A stretch of DNA of 64,000 bases, taken from NCBI GenBank assembly GCA_024638815.1, contig JAHEJM010000002.1, positions 1 to 64,000 on the forward strand, in the 5' to 3' direction. The notes under the pieces were generated by a model. The model searched no databases. It saw only the letters and a program-made list of their open reading frames with translations, and was not told the DNA's origin. The stretch is from Acidimicrobiales bacterium (GTDB taxonomy: Bacteria; Actinomycetota; Acidimicrobiia; Acidimicrobiales; SZUA-35). Positions 60,233 to 64,000 of the stretch are shown piece by piece. Made by a program: the position numbers and the translations under genes. The stretch's first letter is position 1, and each line of letters starts with the position of its first letter.

Positions 60233-61347
60233 CCGTCGCGTGGCGATACCGGGTGCCGGTCGCCACCATCCTCCTGATCACCTTGGTTGTCGCTGCTTGC
60301 AGCGGCGTTGTCGACGACTCGACCACCGATACCACGGACTCCTCGCCCGACGCGTCCATCTCGGCACCGACGATTCCCGGCGACGACGCAACCACCGAGT
60401 CGACCCCCGACAGTCTGGCCATGGAGGCTTCGGGGCCCGTCCATCCGCTCACCGGACTGCCCGCCCCCTCCGCCGCCGAGGCGGCGAGGCCGGTGCTCAT
60501 GGTCAAGATCGACAATCATCCCCGGGCCCGACCTCAGACCGGGCTCGACCGGGCCGACATCGTGTTCGATCTGCGGGCGGAGGGAATCACCCGGTTCGCC
60601 GCCGTCTTCCAATCGGAGATCCCCGATCCGGTCGGACCCGTGCGATCGAGCCGTACGTCGGATTTCGATCTCCTACGCGGGTTCGATCGGCCGTTGTACG
60701 CCTCATCGGGCGGCAATGCCTATGTGGCCGCCGGGCTTCGCTCCCTGCCCATCGTTTCGTTGACCAACCTCACCCGACGGGAGTACTTCCGCGACACCTC
60801 ACGACCGGCACCCCACAACCTGTACGTCAACGCCAGTGACCTCTATGCCCTGGCCCCCGAAGACATCCCGGCCCCCGAACCATGGTTCACCTATCGCCGA
60901 GTCGACGCTCCGCTGCCCGACACCGCCACTGCGGTGGCCGGACCGGTTGGCGTCTCGTTCCGTGGCAGTCCGGTCGTAGCCCACACCTGGAGCTCGACGG
61001 TGGGGGGTTGGCTCCGGACCCAGGACCAGAACCCTCATACCACGGCCGAAGGCGATCAGTTGGCTCCCGAGAACGTGGTGATCATGATCACCGACTACTC
61101 GACCAGCCCGGCCGATGCCATCTCACCCGAGGTGCGCTCGACCGGCGACGGTCCGATGGTGGCTCTGACCGACGGTCACGCCATTGCCGGTCGGTGGTCC
61201 CGGCCCACTGCCCAGGACCGGTTGGAGCTGACCGACGACAATGGGGACACCATCGCCCTGACCCCGGGCCGGACGTGGGTGCTGATGCCCGAGCCCGGGC
61301 AGGTTTCGTTCGTCGACGGCGAAACCCCGAACGGGTGGCAGGGCTGA
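60229..61347 (+). CDS. DUF3048 lipoprotein
   Basis: 372 residues. Signal peptide with lipobox VVAAC (Cys24), then a Thr/Ser-rich linker (about 28-75). DUF3048 follows: PVLMVKIDNHPRARPQTGLD, ADIVFDLRAEGITRFAAVFQ, GPVRSSRTSDFDLL, and the second half with GVSFRGSPVVAHTW and GRTWVLMPEPG. The family (YerB) is extracytoplasmic; its role is not well defined. GTG start overlaps the pseudo-M48 stop, so the two products probably act together at the membrane. Confidence 0.88.
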   Translation: MTVAWRYRVPVATILLITLVVAACSGVVDDSTTDTTDSSPDASISAPTIPGDDATTESTPDSLAMEASGPVHPLTGLPAPSAAEAARPVLMVKIDNHPRARPQTGLDRADIVFDLRAEGITRFAAVFQSEIPDPVGPVRSSRTSDFDLLRGFDRPLYASSGGNAYVAAGLRSLPIVSLTNLTRREYFRDTSRPAPHNLYVNASDLYALAPEDIPAPEPWFTYRRVDAPLPDTATAVAGPVGVSFRGSPVVAHTWSSTVGGWLRTQDQNPHTTAEGDQLAPENVVIMITDYSTSPADAISPEVRSTGDGPMVALTDGHAIAGRWSRPTAQDRLELTDDNGDTIALTPGRTWVLMPEPGQVSFVDGETPNGWQG

Positions 61348-61365
61348 GGTCGTACACTGGGCGGT

Positions 61366-62307
61366 ATGTCTCAGCACGGTGTGTCACAAGACGGTACAAC
61401 CCAGCACGGCACCGAAGGTTCGACCAAGCCCCGTACCGACGGCACCATTCGGGTCAAGCGGGGATTGGCCGAGATGCTCAAGGGCGGCGTGATCATGGAC
61501 GTGGTCACGGCCGAGCAGGCGCGGATCGCCGAGGATGCCGGTGCCGTTGCCGTGATGGCGCTGGAGCGGGTGCCGGCCGACATTCGGGCCGACGGTGGTG
61601 TGGCCCGGATGAGCGATCCGGAGATGATCGAGAGCATCAAGGACGCCGTCACCATCCCGGTGATGGCCAAGGCCAGGATCGGGCATTTCGTCGAGGCCCA
61701 GATCCTCCAGGCCCTCGGTGTCGACTACATCGACGAATCGGAGGTACTGACGCCGGCCGACGAAACCCATCACATCGACAAGTTCGCTTTCACCGTTCCC
61801 TTCGTGTGCGGCGCCACCAACCTCGGAGAGGCGCTGCGGCGAATCGGCGAGGGTGCCTGCTTGATCCGGTCCAAGGGTGAGGCCGGCACCGGCAACGTGG
61901 TGGAGGCGGTCCGTCATCTCCGCTCGATCGTGGGTGACATCCGAAAGATCACCCAGGCCGACGAGGCCGAGCTGTTCCAGTGGGCCAAGCAGCTCCAGGC
62001 GCCGCTGCCCCTGGTCCAGGAGATCGCCGATACCGGCAAGCTCCAGGTGCCGCTGTTCTGCGCCGGCGGCCTGGCCACACCGGCCGACGCCGCCCTGGCC
62101 ATGCAGTTGGGGGCCGAGTCCGTGTTCGTCGGTTCCGGGATCTTCAAGAGCACCGATCCCGCACCCCGGGCCAAGGCCATCGTCGAGGCAACCACCAACT
62201 ACAACGATCCTGAGATCCTGGCCAAGGTCAGCCGCGGCCTGGGAACCCCGATGACCGGCATCGACATGGACGACATCGACGTCCGGTTGGCCGATCGAGG
62301 TTGGTAA
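61366..62307 (+). CDS. pdxS: Pyridoxal 5'-phosphate synthase, synthase subunit
   Basis: 313 residues. (beta/alpha)8 barrel: [20 protein letters not shown] with the catalytic Asp, [34 protein letters not shown] with the lysine that binds ribose 5-phosphate, and [20 protein letters not shown] near the phosphate site. It makes PLP from ribose 5-phosphate, glyceraldehyde 3-phosphate and ammonia. An extra about 28-residue N-terminus is slightly longer than usual. TACACT ends 7 nt before the ATG. Partner pdxT is 52 bp downstream. Confidence 0.97.
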   Translation: MSQHGVSQDGTTQHGTEGSTKPRTDGTIRVKRGLAEMLKGGVIMDVVTAEQARIAEDAGAVAVMALERVPADIRADGGVARMSDPEMIESIKDAVTIPVMAKARIGHFVEAQILQALGVDYIDESEVLTPADETHHIDKFAFTVPFVCGATNLGEALRRIGEGACLIRSKGEAGTGNVVEAVRHLRSIVGDIRKITQADEAELFQWAKQLQAPLPLVQEIADTGKLQVPLFCAGGLATPADAALAMQLGAESVFVGSGIFKSTDPAPRAKAIVEATTNYNDPEILAKVSRGLGTPMTGIDMDDIDVRLADRGW

Positions 62308-62359
62308 CGGGGTTCGACCCCGTGGCCGGGGTCGTGCCACGCCGGGTCCGGCGTTCGCA

Positions 62360-62935
62360 ATGATCGGTGTGCTCGCCCTCCAGGGCGCGTTCGCTCGCCA
62401 CGTCGAGGCCCTGGAACGATGTGGGGCCGAGGCCATGGAGGTCCGCAGACCGGACCAACTCGAGCAATGCCGAGCCCTGGTTGTTCCCGGCGGGGAATCG
62501 ACGACGATGGCCAAGCTGTTGCTGACCTTCGACCTGGACCGCCCCCTGCGGAGGCGCCTCGCCGAGTCCATGCCGGTGTTCGGCACCTGCGCCGGCATGA
62601 TCATGCTGGCCCGGGGCGTGACCGACGGACGGCCCGACCAGTACAGCTACGGAGCCATCGACATCGATGTCCGCCGAAATGCCTACGGACGCCAGATCGA
62701 TTCGTTCGAGATCGACCTGTCCATCAAGGAGCTGGATGAACCGGAACGGCCGTTCACCGCCGTCTTCATTCGGGCTCCACTGGTGGAACGGGCCGGAGCG
62801 GAGGTCGACATACTGGCCGAGGTCGACGGCCATCCGGTGCTGTGTCGCCAGGGTCGGATCCTGGTGTCGTCGTTCCATCCCGAGCTCACCGATGACGACC
62901 GCCTTCATCGGTTGTTCCTGGATTCCATCTCGTAG
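62360..62935 (+). CDS. pdxT: Pyridoxal 5'-phosphate synthase, glutaminase subunit
   Basis: 191 residues, class I glutamine amidotransferase. VLALQGAFARHVEAL, VVPGGESTTM (42-50), nucleophile Cys77 in FGTCAGMI, and the catalytic His173/Glu175 in FHPE. It releases ammonia for PdxS through an internal tunnel. No separate promoter seen; likely co-transcribed with pdxS. Confidence 0.97.
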   Translation: MIGVLALQGAFARHVEALERCGAEAMEVRRPDQLEQCRALVVPGGESTTMAKLLLTFDLDRPLRRRLAESMPVFGTCAGMIMLARGVTDGRPDQYSYGAIDIDVRRNAYGRQIDSFEIDLSIKELDEPERPFTAVFIRAPLVERAGAEVDILAEVDGHPVLCRQGRILVSSFHPELTDDDRLHRLFLDSIS

Positions 62936-63081
62936 TCCGGTGCCGGAGCGCCGGCTCGGGCCCGGCAATCCGGGGCGATGGTCGTAGAATGTCCGCTGAG
63001 ATCGATCGAGTCGATCCGCCCGAGCCGGATCGAGATAGCCAGTACTCGAGTCGGTGACGTTCGAGCCAGCAGGGAGAACCC

Positions 63082-63828
63082 GTGTCCGGTCATTCCAAGT
63101 GGGCAACCATCAAACACAAGAAGGGCGCGGCCGACGCCAAGCGGGGCAAGCTGTTTGCCAAGCTGATCAAGCAGGTTGAGGTGGCGGCCCGCCAGGGCGG
63201 CGGCGATCTCGACGCCAATCCGACCCTTCGGACCATGTATCAGAAGGCCCGGGACAACTCGGTACCCCTGGACACAATCGACCGGGCGGTCAAACGCGGC
63301 ACCGGCGAGTTGGAGGGTGTCAACTACGAGCCGATCACCTACGAGGGCTACGGCCCGGGTGGTGTGGCGCTACTCATCGAGACCCTGACCGACAACCGGA
63401 ACCGTACCGGGTCGGAGATCCGATCCCTGCTGTCGAAGAACGGGGGCTCACTGGCCGAGCCCGGCGCCGTGGCCTGGCAGTTCGAGCGCAAGGGTGTGGT
63501 CAAGGTGGCCAAGTCGGCCGAGGAAGACGACGTGATGATGGTCGGTCTGGACAACGGTGCCGAGGACCTCGAGGACTTGGACGACATCTGGCAGGTGACC
63601 TGCGCTCCCGGTGATGTCCAGTCGTTGCGGGATGCCTTGGAGGAGGCCGGGATCAAGGTCCTTGAGTCCGATACCACGATGATGCCATCCAACACGGTGC
63701 CCATGAGTGATATCGGTGAGGTCAAGTCGATCCTGAACCTGTTGGAGGTCCTGGACGACTCCGAGGACGTCCAGGACGTGCATTCCAATGTCGACATCGA
63801 CGACGACCTTCTGGCCGCCGTCGAATAG
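63082..63828 (+). CDS. yebC: YebC/PmpR-family protein
   Basis: 248 residues. The N-terminal SGHSKWATIKHKKGAADAKR is the hallmark; middle domain with YEGYGPGGVALLIETLTDNR and NRTGSEIRSLLSKNGG; C-terminal VPMSDIGEVKSILNLLEVLD. The family has been described both as DNA-binding regulators and, more recently, as factors that relieve ribosome stalling at proline stretches. GTG start with GGGAGA upstream and TAGAAT (62985) as a possible -10. Confidence 0.95.
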   Translation: MSGHSKWATIKHKKGAADAKRGKLFAKLIKQVEVAARQGGGDLDANPTLRTMYQKARDNSVPLDTIDRAVKRGTGELEGVNYEPITYEGYGPGGVALLIETLTDNRNRTGSEIRSLLSKNGGSLAEPGAVAWQFERKGVVKVAKSAEEDDVMMVGLDNGAEDLEDLDDIWQVTCAPGDVQSLRDALEEAGIKVLESDTTMMPSNTVPMSDIGEVKSILNLLEVLDDSEDVQDVHSNVDIDDDLLAAVE

Positions 63829-63858
63829 GTACCCGGCAAAGCGGACTCCGTGCCTTCT

Positions 63859-63877
63859 GCGACCCGTTATGGGTCGC
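63859..63877. terminator. Hairpin between yebC and a convergent gene
   Basis: Perfect 7-bp stem GCGACCC/GGGTCGC with loop GTTAT. A second small stem GAGC-GAAAA-GCTC follows at 63881-63893. They sit between convergent genes, so they may end both transcripts. Confidence 0.55.
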
Positions 63878-63903
63878 GGTGAGCGAAAAGCTCCGCGAAA
63901 GCA

Positions 63904-64000
63904 CTAGTTGGCCACGCCCAGCAGTCGGGACCTGGTCACGGATCGCACGCCGCGACGCAGTGACATCAGTGCCAGTACCCAGGCCGTGGCCCCCACCACG
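63904..64000 (-). CDS. C-terminal end of a minus-strand gene, unknown
   Basis: Only the last 31 codons are in the window, ending at TAG 63904-63906. They read WVLALMSLRRGVRSVTRSRL after a hydrophobic start, with strong GC3, which suits the end of a membrane protein with a basic cytoplasmic tail. Too short to identify. Confidence 0.45.
   Translation of the reverse strand, partial: VVGATAWVLALMSLRRGVRSVTRSRLLGVAN

Noticed and set aside
1-64000. tRNA, rRNA and prophage genes
   Set aside because: No tRNA cloverleaf, rRNA signature, integrase or phage structural gene was recognised in the gaps; tRNAs could still be missed by eye.

Overview
The window is GC-rich, gene-dense DNA, most likely from a member of the Actinomycetota. 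Two observations support this. There is a mycothiol-type cysteine ligase (MshC-like, 50802-51962). There is also a block thrS / HIT / CDP-alcohol phosphatidyltransferase / acyltransferase / PimA-like glycosyltransferase / pdxS / pdxT / yebC (52971-63828) whose order follows the mycobacterial PI-mannoside locus. The gene content and style (very high GC3, many leaderless starts, DUF4214 wall enzymes, a LipB-LipA fusion) would fit class Acidimicrobiia, but the class assignment is inference. I see no rRNA, tRNA or CRISPR array.

Layout. 1-2.7 kb: end of a lipoylated 2-oxoacid dehydrogenase E2 gene, then one ORF fusing lipoyl transferase LipB to lipoyl synthase LipA. 2.7-10.8 kb: hypotheticals, a tandem VOC protein, an M24 peptidase, a membrane protein, Ku plus a stand-alone LigD-type polymerase, and an M17 aminopeptidase. 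10.9-12.6 kb: a polyprenyl-phosphate sugar-1-phosphate transferase followed by two tandem copies of a 110-bp CTAG-bounded repeat. 12.6-20.5 kb: a conserved hypothetical, a sirtuin, a rhodanese-MoeB fusion, and a two-gene wall-remodelling unit (lipoprotein amidase plus SpoIID-like lytic enzyme, both ending in DUF4214 repeats).

20.7-39.1 kb is a surface-polysaccharide region: GDP-fucose synthase, two GT4 enzymes, RmlB, a coiled-coil protein and a GT2; then, after an inserted methylmalonyl-CoA mutase/MeaB pair and a decayed gene, a Wzm/Wzt ABC exporter, a second coiled-coil/GT2 module, a sulfotransferase-like protein and another GT4. 39.2-50.7 kb: LpdA-like flavoprotein, biotin carboxylase/BCCP subunit divergent from its ligase BirA, two M23 endopeptidases, an ABC ATPase, a pair of DUF21/CBS membrane proteins, and an InhA-like enoyl reductase. 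50.8-63.8 kb: MshC, PlsC-like acyltransferase, then the PI-mannoside/PLP block, which also carries a pseudo-M48 membrane protein and a DUF3048 lipoprotein.

Cross-cutting signals: (i) at least fifteen genes have a TANNNT hexamer 6-8 nt before the start codon and mostly no Shine-Dalgarno, the signature of leaderless transcripts; (ii) three sites match the FliA/WhiG promoter layout with an exact 11-nt spacer, ahead of the sugar transferase, the amidase and an M23 peptidase, all envelope genes; (iii) the 110-bp repeat sits twice exactly at the TAG stop codon of a minus-strand gene.
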